Positions 16,046-25,205 of a stretch of 34,625 nt of DNA are shown here, piece by piece. Origin of the DNA: Micromonospora deserti (lineage in GTDB: Bacteria > Actinomycetota > Actinomycetes > Mycobacteriales > Micromonosporaceae); the NCBI RefSeq assembly GCF_003236335.1, contig NZ_POUB01000036.1:1-34625 (forward strand). The letters are read 5' to 3'. The position numbers were made by a program, and so were the translations under genes. A model generated the notes under the pieces. That model made no database searches and was not told the origin of the DNA. It saw only the letters and a program-made list of their open reading frames with translations. Position 1 is the first letter of the stretch. Each line of letters opens with the position of its first letter.

Positions 16046-16726
16046 TCTTGCCACGCTGTTGATACAGCTGCCGGAACGTGCCCATCGCGTCACCGGGAGT
16101 CCCGTTGGGGCAGATGCCGAACGCCTTTCCGGTCTTGGCGCCCGCCTTCTGCAACTCCTCCCAGGTCGCGACCTGCGGGTCGATGCCCAGCTTGGCGAAC
16201 AGATCCTGCCGGTAGTACAGCACCGTCGGGCAGGTGTCCGACTCAATCGCATACGTCTGCCCGTCCGCGGCGTAGTCGGCCAGCCGCAGCAGATCAGACT
16301 TCTCCTGTTCCGACAACAACTCGGTCCAATTCACGAAGATCGAGGAGGTGATCTTGTTCTTCATTGTGCGGGGGAACTGGCTGACCTCCACCCCCACCAC
16401 GTCCGGAGTCCCGGTCTTAACCTGCGCCTGGGCCAGCATCTTGGTCACCACGGCATCGGCGCCTAGCGTCGTCACCTTCAGGTTGTACTGGAACGGCGTC
16501 TTCTTCGCCTCGGTCAACGTCTTGGCCATCGCCGTGTACGTCTTGATGTAGCCGGGGTCGTGAGTCCAGAAGTCGATTGTCACCGGACCACTGGTCACCG
16601 CCTTCGACGACGAACCGCCCGGCTGATCCGAACACCCTGCCAACGCTGGGCCGGCCACCAGGCCACCTCCCAGCAACCCCGCCGCTCGCAACAAACTCCG
16701 CCGACTCAACAGGGATTGGTGTTCAT
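16046..16726 (-). pseudogene. Broken ABC-transporter sugar-binding lipoprotein (N-terminal ~225 residues)
   Basis: The encoded part shows a twin-arginine/lipoprotein leader (SRRSLLRAAG, then LAGCSD with the lipobox cysteine). It continues with family 1 solute-binding features: VTIDFWTHDPGYIKTYTAMA, YNLKVTTLGADAVVTKMLAQ, DVVGVEVSQFP, PTVLYYRQDLFAKLGIDP and WEELQKAG. Two lesions are visible. The ATG at 16726, which overlaps the GH35 stop as ATGA and has GGAGA upstream, leads into a TGA after six codons. Restoring one C there gives MNTNPLLSRRSLL. At about 16045 the gene runs into transposase sequence, so the C-terminal half is gone. A TTG at 16709 could still start the shortened frame. Confidence 0.88.
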
Positions 16727-19110
16727 TTCGGTTCTCCTCGGACTATAGTAACAAATGAGGTGATATCGAATGTTTGGGTCAAAAGTAGTTCTGCTGCATG
16801 GATCTCGGCGACCGAGCCGCGTTGCCTGGCCAGGCGGTTCGCGTGGGGAGCCAGCCGTACGGCCGGATCCTGACGGACCGGCGTGACATCGAGATAGAGG
16901 GTCACCTCGTCCGAGCCGCGGAGTCCACTGAGGTCGATCGCCCACGGCTCGCCGCTCCAGAACAGGTCGTCGAACGGCTCCGCGTCGGGTCGGCTGATCT
17001 GGGCGACGTCGCCGACCAGGTCGACACGGAGCACCGCCCGTTCGACATCGGCCGGAACGGAGGGTACGGTCAGCCGATACCGGGCGCAGTGCTCGCGGAT
17101 CTCCGCCCGGGTGGGGGCACTGGCACGGCCGTTGAACGATCGAGGAACCGGTCGCTCGCCGGAAACGCCGCGGATCAGGGTGACCTCCACGGGCGACGGT
17201 CGCTCCACGGCGATGTTGGTTCGGCGCCAGGTCGTCGTGCCGGTGTCAAACTCCTCGACAGTCGCGGACGTTTCGGCCAAAGCCAGTAGGGCGTCGTCTC
17301 TGACCACGATCTCGGCGTCGCTGAGCACGAGGTGGCGGCGGCCGTGAAGGGTCGGCGTCCAGGCCCGTAGCGCCTGGTCGGGATTGAGGACGACAACGTG
17401 GGACCGTTCTCTGGTGGGTGCCGTGAAGGTGACGGCCGTGCCGCCCGGCTCGACAGTCACCACGAACTGCTCGTCGTCGCCCTCGGTGTGCGCCGCCGTG
17501 GTCTGGTAGCTGTCCGCGACGCACAACTGAGCCGGGAGACTTGGGTGAGCGTGCATCACCAGTATCGGGGCGCCGTCGTCGGCCGTCAGTGCGGTGAGCA
17601 CGTTGGCTGTGGCCCAACGGATCTTCAACGCGCCCACGGACAACCCGACCGGGAGGCACCACAACGCACCGGGAGGCACGTCAACGGGCCTCGGCGGGAA
17701 GACGACCGGTGCATCGTCATCCAGCCGTATCGCGAACTGCACATCGGGCACTGGTCCGAGGGGCTCGACTGCCTGATGGTTGTTGACGAAAACGAAGCCC
17801 TCCGCGCCGTCACTGCGTAGGCACCAGCGCAGACGTCGGTCATCCGGCTTCGACGGGCTGGCGCCATCATCGGGGAACGTCGTAACCATGCCCGCTAGTC
17901 GTGGGCCGAAGGCCTCGAGGAAGCTGTGCTGCAGTGCGAGGCGATGGAAACTTTCCCGCACCCGCAGATCGCGTCCGATGGGGGCATGGAAGTCGTAGTT
18001 AAGTCTCGGCAGGTCGTTCGGGTAGCCGGTGTCATGCGACTCCTGCAGCCCATCAGCGGTGTCCGGATTCGTTCCACCGACATACATGTAGTAGCCCTGC
18101 CAAACCGAACCGCTACCGAGCTTGACGTGCGCGACTGCGGCGATGTCGAGAGCGGATGGGACGGGCCGGCGGTGGTAGGCGGCGGCCATGCCGCCCCCAA
18201 GCTCGCACGTGGCCGGTGGCAGGTCGGGATCCTTCTGCCCAGCCACTCCGGTCCAGTTGGCGCCGGCGAGGTCCCTACCCACTCCCGGGTCGTCCCACTG
18301 GTCGGAGAAGTAGAAGTGGGACCGGAACGAGTCATCCCATTCTTCGTGGGCGTCGACCCAGAACCCTTCGGAGTAGCCGGAGTACACCGGGAAGACGTCG
18401 GGGACCGGGAGTTGCGCATTGCCCCAGCCGGTGGCTGTCCACAGGACGGGATTGATGCCTGCGGCCTGTGCCATCGCTTTGAGGGTGCGGATGTGCTGGG
18501 GGTTGTCGTACAGCTCGTTCTCGATCTGAACCGCGATGACCGGACCGGATGGTGCGCGCAGCGGATTGAGCTCGCGGCCGAGGTGGCTGAAGTACCGCTT
18601 TACATCGGACAGATAGCCGGGGGAGTCGGTGCGCCTCTCTTCATGCTTGGCAATGAGCCAGTCCGGGTGACCGCCGTAGCGAACCTCTCCGTGACACCAC
18701 GGACCGATTCGTACGATCACTGGGAATCCCTCGGCGGCGCACAGCCGGAGGAATGCGCCGAGGTCACGATTACCAGTGAAGTCGGCGTCCTGGTCTGGCA
18801 GGGGCTGATGATGGTTCCAGAAGACGTATGTCGAGACGAGGTTCACCCCGCCGGCCCTGAGCAGCTCGAGAGCCAACCGCCACCGGTCACGGTTCAGCCG
18901 GCTGTAATGGATCTCGCCGCTGATCGGAAACCATCGGCGGCCGTCCCGCAGCAGCGAACGGTTTGTCACGACCAGCCCGGATGCAGGATCGCTCGCCTCG
19001 GGAATCATGACACGCTCGGCGGCGGGCCACGGGCGATGGCGGATGCTGTAGGCGGCTGATGGCGCGGGTGCGCTGACGGACGAAAGCGGCGCGCCGGACG
19101 ACCTTGTCAT
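16723..19110 (-). CDS. GH35 beta-galactosidase-like glycoside hydrolase
   Basis: Start is ATG 19110, overlapping the upstream stop as ATGA; the frame is open further upstream but only in the shadow of the previous gene. The 795-residue protein has the GH35 TIM barrel: ISGEIHYSRLNRDRWRLAL, GGVNLVSTYVFWNHHQP, IVRIGPWCHGEVRYGGHPDW and VIAVQIENELYDNPQHI with acid/base Glu199. The nucleophile is probably Glu303 in TCELGGGMAAAYHRRP. C-terminal beta-sandwich domains follow. No signal peptide is seen, so it likely acts in the cytoplasm on imported galactosides. It is third in the operon and its stop overlaps the start of the broken binding-protein gene. Confidence 0.92.
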   Translation of the reverse strand: MTRSSGAPLSSVSAPAPSAAYSIRHRPWPAAERVMIPEASDPASGLVVTNRSLLRDGRRWFPISGEIHYSRLNRDRWRLALELLRAGGVNLVSTYVFWNHHQPLPDQDADFTGNRDLGAFLRLCAAEGFPVIVRIGPWCHGEVRYGGHPDWLIAKHEERRTDSPGYLSDVKRYFSHLGRELNPLRAPSGPVIAVQIENELYDNPQHIRTLKAMAQAAGINPVLWTATGWGNAQLPVPDVFPVYSGYSEGFWVDAHEEWDDSFRSHFYFSDQWDDPGVGRDLAGANWTGVAGQKDPDLPPATCELGGGMAAAYHRRPVPSALDIAAVAHVKLGSGSVWQGYYMYVGGTNPDTADGLQESHDTGYPNDLPRLNYDFHAPIGRDLRVRESFHRLALQHSFLEAFGPRLAGMVTTFPDDGASPSKPDDRRLRWCLRSDGAEGFVFVNNHQAVEPLGPVPDVQFAIRLDDDAPVVFPPRPVDVPPGALWCLPVGLSVGALKIRWATANVLTALTADDGAPILVMHAHPSLPAQLCVADSYQTTAAHTEGDDEQFVVTVEPGGTAVTFTAPTRERSHVVVLNPDQALRAWTPTLHGRRHLVLSDAEIVVRDDALLALAETSATVEEFDTGTTTWRRTNIAVERPSPVEVTLIRGVSGERPVPRSFNGRASAPTRAEIREHCARYRLTVPSVPADVERAVLRVDLVGDVAQISRPDAEPFDDLFWSGEPWAIDLSGLRGSDEVTLYLDVTPVRQDPAVRLAPHANRLARQRGSVAEIHAAELLLTQTFDITSFVTIVRGEPK

Positions 19111-20414
19111 GCGGACGCCTCCCGTGCCGGTCGAAGGGGGGTGCCGGTTAGGAACGCCTCGTTGCACTGCCGTTGAAGTGCAACGTCGTCCCACATCGCG
19201 TGGTGCGGCGCGGCGTTGGAGCAGACGATCGTTCCCCAGGCGCCGACCCGGAGCGACTCGTCGATCGCCAGCCGGCAGAACTCGGCCCCGATCGGGCCCT
19301 CCTCGAAGCGCCCGTCCCGTGGGGTGTAGCCGATCCATCCCTCGCCGAAGACGATCGGCACACCGTGCTGGTTCGCCCAGTCGTGCGCGACGTCCAGCCA
19401 GAGCCGCAGCGTGGTCGCCATTTCCTCCTCCCACGCCGGGTAATGCCGGTAGAGCCAGCGGTCGACCGCCTCGGCGTCCGCCCAGTCGTGAACGAAGATT
19501 TCCGCTTTGGACACGATTGTCGCGGTCAACCGCCAGGACTGATCCGGTGCCCAGTCGGTCAGCTTCGGCGATCCGGCCCGCAGAATCTCCTGCTCGGCTG
19601 GTGTCTGGTCGAAGGCCTCAGGGCGACCCCGCAGCCCGTAGCGATCGATGAACGCGCCCAGGACTCCGTAGACATAGGGGTGACAAACCAGGACGTCGAC
19701 CGTTTCCGGGATGCCACGCATGGCGCCGACCGGCACTCTCGCGTAATTCACGGTGACGGGCCGATTGGGGTGGCGGCTGTGGAAGGCAGCCAAGGCCCGC
19801 TCCAGCCGCGGCCGCAGGGCAACCACTCGTTCGTCCGGGTCGCCGGTCAGCCCGTCGGCCAGGTGCCCAGCCTGCACCTCGTTGTGTATCTCGGTGAACG
19901 CGATCCGATCGTCCAACTGGTGCTCGGCCAGGAAATCGATGAGGTCGGCCAGTGCGACCGCCTGAGCCTCGGCCCGCTGCTCCGGCTCGATGTCCATCAA
20001 GGCATTGCACCAGCTCGGGTCCTCGGCGAAGGACGAGCTTTGCTGGTACTCCCAGGAAGAGACGATAACGAAGCAGCCGTGACGCTTCGCGGCCTGGAAG
20101 AACGCGAGCAGGTGAGCGCGCCCGTCGATGACCGTCGGGTGGCCGACGTCGTACCAGCGCACCCGTTGGCCGTAGGCGCCGCCAAGGGACCCGAGCCGGA
20201 GCGCAGAAGTGTCCAGGCCGCTGCCGAACAGCAGGTACGGCATGGCACAGATCCGCACCGTGTTGTAGCCCCGGTCGACTGCTTCGGCAAATGCCCGGTC
20301 GAGGTCCTCAAACGGCTCGCCTGGTCCGGTGCGCACGTACCAGGAGAAGTCCCAGAGCGTGATGGTCAGGCGCTCCGGGAGGTGCGCGGGCCGGGGGACA
20401 GGGACGTAGCTCAT
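19107..20414 (-). CDS. Clan GH-A (cellulase-like TIM barrel) glycoside hydrolase
   Basis: The 435-residue protein shows a GH-A barrel. Strand 1 is LTITLWDFSWYVRTG, and AFAEAVDRGYNTVRICAMPY follows. Strand 4 ends in TEIHNEV with Glu179 as likely acid/base, and strand 7 in PIVFGEGWIGY with Glu358 as likely nucleophile. HPYVYG and HDW fit substrate-side loops. It lacks a signal peptide. I cannot place it in a CAZy family by eye; it looks like the 'cellulase-like' proteins often found in plant-glycan operons. It overlaps both neighbours by ATGA junctions, so it is made with the DUF5107 protein and the GH35 enzyme, presumably on the same oligosaccharide. Confidence 0.82.
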   Translation of the reverse strand: MSYVPVPRPAHLPERLTITLWDFSWYVRTGPGEPFEDLDRAFAEAVDRGYNTVRICAMPYLLFGSGLDTSALRLGSLGGAYGQRVRWYDVGHPTVIDGRAHLLAFFQAAKRHGCFVIVSSWEYQQSSSFAEDPSWCNALMDIEPEQRAEAQAVALADLIDFLAEHQLDDRIAFTEIHNEVQAGHLADGLTGDPDERVVALRPRLERALAAFHSRHPNRPVTVNYARVPVGAMRGIPETVDVLVCHPYVYGVLGAFIDRYGLRGRPEAFDQTPAEQEILRAGSPKLTDWAPDQSWRLTATIVSKAEIFVHDWADAEAVDRWLYRHYPAWEEEMATTLRLWLDVAHDWANQHGVPIVFGEGWIGYTPRDGRFEEGPIGAEFCRLAIDESLRVGAWGTIVCSNAAPHHAMWDDVALQRQCNEAFLTGTPLRPAREASA

Positions 20415-23400
20415 TGCAGGCTCCCGGCGGATTGAAGGTGGTCGGTGAGGTCTCGGGCCAGCTCATGACTGGGGTCGGCGACAAGTACGGCGTCGAGGTG
20501 GCGCCGGGCGGCGACGGGATCTCCCGCCAGCAGGGCGAGTTGCTCGCGGAGCAGCTCGACGGCGAGATCGAGGCGTCGTTGTGGGTCGTCGTCGAAGAGG
20601 ATCAGCGACGGCAGCGAGGTGGCGAAGTAGTCAATGACGGCCGGTGTCCGGGCGAGCTGCTCGGCATGCCGCGTCAGGCCGCTCACCAACTCGTCGGCGT
20701 ACGCCGATTCGCCCAACCGGCGAGCCGCCAAGACCGAGAAGTAGGTGTTCTCCGAGAAGGTCGACGGACTCATCTGGGTGAAGTCACCCCGCGACACGGC
20801 AGCCTCCCGCCAGCACCGCTTCGCCTTGTCGTGATCTCCCGCCGCGTCCAGCGCGATGCCCAGAGCCAGCAACAGTCGGGCTGGATTGGCCAGCGGGTGA
20901 CGGGCTTCACCCAGCGACTCGGGTGGGTTCAGCGCCGCTTCGACGTGCGCCACAGCCGCTGCGGCGTCTCCGCGTGCCAACGCCTGCTCCGCCAGGGCCA
21001 GTCGGGTCCGCTCCCAAGCCCGAAGCACCTGACCCTCTCCGCCCTCCCACGGCTGAAACCGGCGGTTTTCGAACACCGCGAGGGCCTCCTCGGCTCGGCC
21101 GGCGGTGACCAGCAACTGGGCGTACTCCACCGCCAGGTCGTCCCGCTCGATCAGCGCCGACGGAAGTTGCTCGAGCCGATGGAGGCGGACGTCCGCCGGC
21201 ACGCCGATGCGCTTGAACAACTGGTCGGTCTCGGACAACAGCCGGGCATCGCCCGGTGCGTGCCGCAGCGCCTGTTCGTACGCCGCGATGGCCGCCTCCG
21301 GATCGTGCCGGTGGTTGTAGGTGGCGACCGCGAGATTGCGCCACACCACGGGATCCGAGGGATCTAGGGTCGTCGACCGCTGCCAGTGGCCGATGGCGTC
21401 GTCGACCCGGTTGTGGGCGTAGCACCAGTGGCCGAGCAGCGCGGCCGCGGTGGCATCGGTGGGGTCGGCCGCCAGCGCGGCCTCGAGTGCGACGACGTCG
21501 TCGAGCCGTGAGGGGAAGTTCCAGGTGCGGTCTCCGGCGCGGGCGCGGGCTCGCGCCTGGGCCACGTGCACCGCGTCGCCGAGGCGGTCCGCGGTCACCG
21601 CGGCGTGGTAGCCGGCCAACACCGCGCAGGCGGTCTGACCGAGCGGGCGATGCGCATCGGCGACGCGGGTGTCGTCAAGTAGCTTCATGGCGGTCCGGAA
21701 CTCGCCGATGCGGGCATTCTCAACGGCTACGTCCAGCAGCGTCTGCGCCTCCGTGTGGCCGCGTGTGGCGTCGAGCCGGCCGGCCAGCTGAAGCGCCCAG
21801 ACATCCAGCGGGTCAAGCGCCAGCGTCTCGGCGAGGAGCTGATCGGCCTCCGCGACGCGCCCCAGCCGGCGCAGCAGCACCACGATGAGATCCCGTACCT
21901 GCAACTGGTCAGGTCGGGTCCGCAGTGCCTCGGCCGCCCGCTCCAGCGCCCGGGCGTCGCGGCCGTGACGGGCATCGATCACCGCCATCTGGTGATTTCC
22001 CGGGCCTGCCCAGGCGTCCACCCACGTCGCCTTGGCGAACGCCGCGTACGCCTCATCGTCCCGGCCGAGGCGGGTGAGGGTGAGGCCAAGCAGGTAGTGC
22101 GCTTCGCCGCTCTCCGGGTTGGGATTGAGAGCCGTCAGCCGGGACACGGCGGATCGCAGGTGCTCCTCGGCCTCCGCGAACCGCGCCTGTCCGTACCGTC
22201 GGGCCGCGAGGGCGGTGTGCGTCGGGGCATGCCCGGGATCACGGCTCAGCGCCTCTTTCCAGTACGGCTCCGGAGATCGCGTCGCGTGCCGGTACTGCTC
22301 CAGGTGGCGACCGGTCAGGTACAGCTCTTCCACGGAGGCGATCACCGCCGGCGGTGCAGGCTCGCGGGCAGGCTGGGCGAGCCCTGGGTCGTGGCTGGTG
22401 CTCGATTCCGTTGCGGGGCTCTGCCAGCTCAACAGTGGCCGCCCGTCGCTGCGCACCTCCACGGAGTGCGGTGAGGCCGTGTCGACCGTGACGGTGGGCC
22501 GGGAGTCCGGTCCGAGCTCCAGACGCTCGCTGTGCAATCGGCTGCGGTGGTGATCCCGCACCACGATTTCGACCTCGCCCAAGCTCCGGGATGCGTCGAA
22601 GCGGAGCACCGTCCGCTCGTCCCCGCGCTCGACCCCGAGGGCTGCATCCAGGCTGGCCGCGACCAGCGGGCCGGTGCCGGCCAGCGGGTACCAGTACTGA
22701 GAGAACGTCTTCGTCTCGCCGGGCGCGAGATGGGAGAAGTCGGGTTGATTGTCGGTAAACACACCGGCCATCAGTTCGATGTAGGCGGCTCCGTCGTCGG
22801 CGAGATTTCGGTTCCACGCGTGCCCGAAGGGCGCATCTCCCCAGGTCCACTGCTTCTTCCCCACCGCGTAGTGGTGGTCGGCGTAGTGCACGAAGCCGGC
22901 CTCGGCGCGATGGTCGTAGCCGCCGAAGAAGTCCCCCTGCGAGCCCAGGCACATGTACGACGTCGGAACCGGGATATTGCGCGGCCAGTCCAGCCGATCG
23001 CCCGGCACCCGACGCGGGCTGTCCGGCCGGCTGTCCAGGTGGCGCCGGCTCGGATAATCGACCCCGTAGTACGCGCCCGTTGCGGTGGGGAACGTGCTGA
23101 TCGCTCGTTTCGCGTGGTCGGCGACCACGGTGACGTCGGAGGGAAAGAAGGACTGATAGTCGGCGTGCACCCGGGCCGCCACATTCGCCCACCAGAGGAA
23201 GGTCTGGGGCTGCTCACTGCGATTGAACAAGCGGACCTTGAGCTCGATGAGCGTCGAATCCGGCCGCAATCGCACGCCGTGCATGCCCTTCATCCGCGCG
23301 AAGGGGTCGTGGTCGGAGCACCAGACGGTGCCGTCTGCCTCGTCGATTTCCCAGGCCATCGGCAGGAAGGTGGCCGGCCGGTGGTGCTGCGGCCAGTTGA

Positions 23401-23797
23401 ACTCCACACCGCCTGCCACCCAGGGCCCGGCGAGCCCGACCAGCGCGGGTTTGATCACCGGATTGGCGTAGAACATCGAGTAACCGGTGCGCTTGTCCAC
23501 CGCAAGCTGGATGCGCCCGCCCAGCTCAGGCAGGATCAGCAGGCGCAGGTAGACGTTCTCCAGATGTAGCCCCAACCATTGGTGATCGGTGCGGGACTCC
23601 TGGATTCGATCATGAAAGGGCAACGGGAATACTCGGCCCGAGGATCCTTGATAGACCCGGCGATCGAGATACGCGGGGTATCGGCCCGGCGCCTCGGGCA
23701 AGTACGTCGGGATGGTGACCGGTGCAGCCCAGGTCGCCACGGGCGCGTCCGCCAAGCGTTCCGGACGTTCCGGAAGATCGAAGGCATGCTCGAGCAT
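20411..23797 (-). CDS. DUF5107 domain + tetratricopeptide repeat protein
   Basis: The 1128-residue first gene of the operon has an N-terminal galactose-mutarotase-like region of the DUF5107 type. It includes LRLLILPELGGRIQLAVDKR, GVEFNWPQHHRP and TFLWWANVAARVHADYQSFFP, at about 40-360. From about 500 to the end come many helical TPR units (for example AEAEEHLRSAV, ALAADPTDATAAALLGHWCY, HDPEAAIAAYEQALRHAPGD). Such proteins accompany glycoside hydrolases in sugar-utilisation operons. They probably bind or process a glycan through the mutarotase-like fold, while the TPRs gather partners; the catalytic role is not established. No signal peptide is visible. Start ATG 23797 has a weak ribosome binding site. 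It is divergent from the AraC gene by 91 bases. Confidence 0.85.
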   Translation of the reverse strand: MLEHAFDLPERPERLADAPVATWAAPVTIPTYLPEAPGRYPAYLDRRVYQGSSGRVFPLPFHDRIQESRTDHQWLGLHLENVYLRLLILPELGGRIQLAVDKRTGYSMFYANPVIKPALVGLAGPWVAGGVEFNWPQHHRPATFLPMAWEIDEADGTVWCSDHDPFARMKGMHGVRLRPDSTLIELKVRLFNRSEQPQTFLWWANVAARVHADYQSFFPSDVTVVADHAKRAISTFPTATGAYYGVDYPSRRHLDSRPDSPRRVPGDRLDWPRNIPVPTSYMCLGSQGDFFGGYDHRAEAGFVHYADHHYAVGKKQWTWGDAPFGHAWNRNLADDGAAYIELMAGVFTDNQPDFSHLAPGETKTFSQYWYPLAGTGPLVAASLDAALGVERGDERTVLRFDASRSLGEVEIVVRDHHRSRLHSERLELGPDSRPTVTVDTASPHSVEVRSDGRPLLSWQSPATESSTSHDPGLAQPAREPAPPAVIASVEELYLTGRHLEQYRHATRSPEPYWKEALSRDPGHAPTHTALAARRYGQARFAEAEEHLRSAVSRLTALNPNPESGEAHYLLGLTLTRLGRDDEAYAAFAKATWVDAWAGPGNHQMAVIDARHGRDARALERAAEALRTRPDQLQVRDLIVVLLRRLGRVAEADQLLAETLALDPLDVWALQLAGRLDATRGHTEAQTLLDVAVENARIGEFRTAMKLLDDTRVADAHRPLGQTACAVLAGYHAAVTADRLGDAVHVAQARARARAGDRTWNFPSRLDDVVALEAALAADPTDATAAALLGHWCYAHNRVDDAIGHWQRSTTLDPSDPVVWRNLAVATYNHRHDPEAAIAAYEQALRHAPGDARLLSETDQLFKRIGVPADVRLHRLEQLPSALIERDDLAVEYAQLLVTAGRAEEALAVFENRRFQPWEGGEGQVLRAWERTRLALAEQALARGDAAAAVAHVEAALNPPESLGEARHPLANPARLLLALGIALDAAGDHDKAKRCWREAAVSRGDFTQMSPSTFSENTYFSVLAARRLGESAYADELVSGLTRHAEQLARTPAVIDYFATSLPSLILFDDDPQRRLDLAVELLREQLALLAGDPVAARRHLDAVLVADPSHELARDLTDHLQSAGSLQ

Positions 23798-23888
23798 GGA
23801 GCAGAAGCTAAGCTGCTGCCAGGGCGTTCGGAATGCATGGATCGACTGTCAACCTGGACGATTCTCTGACCCCGGCTACGCTTGGGCG

Positions 23889-24779
23889 ATGTACCTCCGC
23901 GATGGCTTCCCGGGCCAGCGGCTGCACGTACTGCCTCGGCTTCTGGTCAAACAGGCACTGCAGCGCAAGCCGACCTCGCGCATGCTCGTCACCGACGCCG
24001 GTTACTTCCCGCATGCGGCAATGCATCGTCGATCCCGGGTGGCGGGGGCGCCGGAGGCGATTGTGATCATGTGCGCAGAGGGTGGCGGCTGGTGTGAGCT
24101 TGCCGGGGTCCGGCACGACGTGGGCCCGAACGAGGTACTGATCATTCCCTCGGGAGTGCCCCACAGCTACTACGCCGCTGCGGCCGAGCCCTGGTCAATC
24201 TGGTGGTTGCACATCACCGGTGGTGATGTCCCCGACCTGCTTGCCGCCGTCGGCCTCACCGTCGCGGCTCCGACCGCCCCGATCGCGGACCCGTTCCGCG
24301 CTTTCGCGCTCGCGGAGGGCATCTGCGACGACTTGGCGCGCGACGAGACGGCCGCGAGTCTTACGGCCGCAGCCGGCGCAGCGTGGAACCTGCTCGCCCA
24401 GCTGGCTGCCGAACGCGACGGACGATGGGTGGCCCGAGAGCCTATCGCCCGCGTACGGGACCACCTCCGCGCGCATCTTGCGGCGCCCGTCAACCTGCCC
24501 GCGCTCGCCGCCCTGGCCGGGTACAGCACCTCGCACTTCTCGGCCCGGTTCCGGACCCTGACCGGCTTCTCCGTGACAGAGTACGTGAAGCGGCTGCGGA
24601 TGGCCCGGGCGCGTCAGCTGCTCATCATGAGCGACTACAGCGTGGCCGAGATCGCCGCTGCCGTGGGCTATCCCGATCCCTTCTACTTTTCTCGTCACTT
24701 CACCGCCGTCAACGGCATGAACCCGCGCGAGTTCCGGCGTCGTTACAAGGAGGAAAACCCTCCTCGTCCGCCGGCGTAA
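23889..24779 (+). CDS. AraC-family regulator of the glycoside hydrolase operon
   Basis: I start at ATG 23889 (MYLRDGFPGQRLHVLPR); an extension upstream would overlap the divergent gene. The 296-residue product has an N-terminal cupin sugar-sensing domain (GGGWCELAGVRHDVGPNEVL, IPSGVPHSYYA). The C-terminal double helix-turn-helix has ALAALAGYSTSHFSARFRTL as the first unit and VAEIAAAVGYPDPFYFSRHF with the family signature as the second, ending MNPREFRRRYKEE. The layout matches activators such as MsmR/AraC. The 91-bp divergent interval (23798-23888) should hold both promoters, though no clear half-site pair is visible. It likely turns on the DUF5107/GH operon when its sugar binds. Confidence 0.92.
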   Translation: MYLRDGFPGQRLHVLPRLLVKQALQRKPTSRMLVTDAGYFPHAAMHRRSRVAGAPEAIVIMCAEGGGWCELAGVRHDVGPNEVLIIPSGVPHSYYAAAAEPWSIWWLHITGGDVPDLLAAVGLTVAAPTAPIADPFRAFALAEGICDDLARDETAASLTAAAGAAWNLLAQLAAERDGRWVAREPIARVRDHLRAHLAAPVNLPALAALAGYSTSHFSARFRTLTGFSVTEYVKRLRMARARQLLIMSDYSVAEIAAAVGYPDPFYFSRHFTAVNGMNPREFRRRYKEENPPRPPA

Positions 24780-24921
24780 GTTGCAGCACCGGCTACAGCT
24801 ATCGATGAGCGTTCCCCTATGGGGCAAGATCGCTGATGACCCGGACGCTCGGTAGGCGATTCTCGTCGACCGTCGCCCACTGCTTCGCGGCCAGGTCACG
24901 TCGTAGCGCTCCGCCGCTCGG

Positions 24922-25205
24922 GTGGCGAACGTGTCGATGGCTAACGGCGCGCAGCTGATCCAGTACACCTGCGGCACCGGCGCCAACCAGCGCTTTTCGA
25001 TCATCAACATCGGCGGCGGATATGTCCAACTGGTCGCCCGGCACAGCGGCAAGTGCCTCGATGTCAGCGGCTGGTCCGCCGCCGACGGTGCGAGGTGCAG
25101 CAGTACACCTGCCATGCCGGAACCAACCAGCAGTACCAGCTGCAGGACGCAGGCAGCGGCTATGTGCGGATGGTCGCCCGGCACAGCGGTACCGTCGCGG
25201 CATAG
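24922..25205 (+). pseudogene. Ricin-type lectin (CBM13) remnant with a 1-nt frameshift
   Basis: The first frame reads NGAQLIQYTCGTGANQRFSI, then YVQLVARHSGKCLDVSGWSA. After the alanine codon at about 25088-25091 a missing C shifts the frame. The next frame continues VQQYTCHAGTNQQYQLQDAG and GYVRMVARHSG to TAG 25203-25205. These are the Q-x-W/F and CLDV repeats of beta-trefoil carbohydrate modules. The catalytic domain that should precede it is missing, so this is the tail of a lost secreted hydrolase. Bases 24780-24921 hold nothing that I can name. Confidence 0.82.

Noticed and set aside
17926..19059. Long plus-strand frame opposite the GH35 gene
   Set aside because: Its Val/Gly/Asp-rich composition is that of an antisense shadow, and it has no domains.
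19111..19434. N-terminal extension of the GH35 frame
   Set aside because: It lies entirely over the preceding GH-A gene and is Arg-rich. The ATGA overlap at 19110 is a natural start.
22239..23569. Large alternative frames on both strands over the DUF5107 gene
   Set aside because: They are shadows of a gene whose own product shows a recognisable fold and TPR repeats.
24820..24910. Possible minus-strand C-terminus (LAAKQWATVDENRLPSVRVI)
   Set aside because: It is protein-like but too short and without a recognisable family, so it is not annotated.
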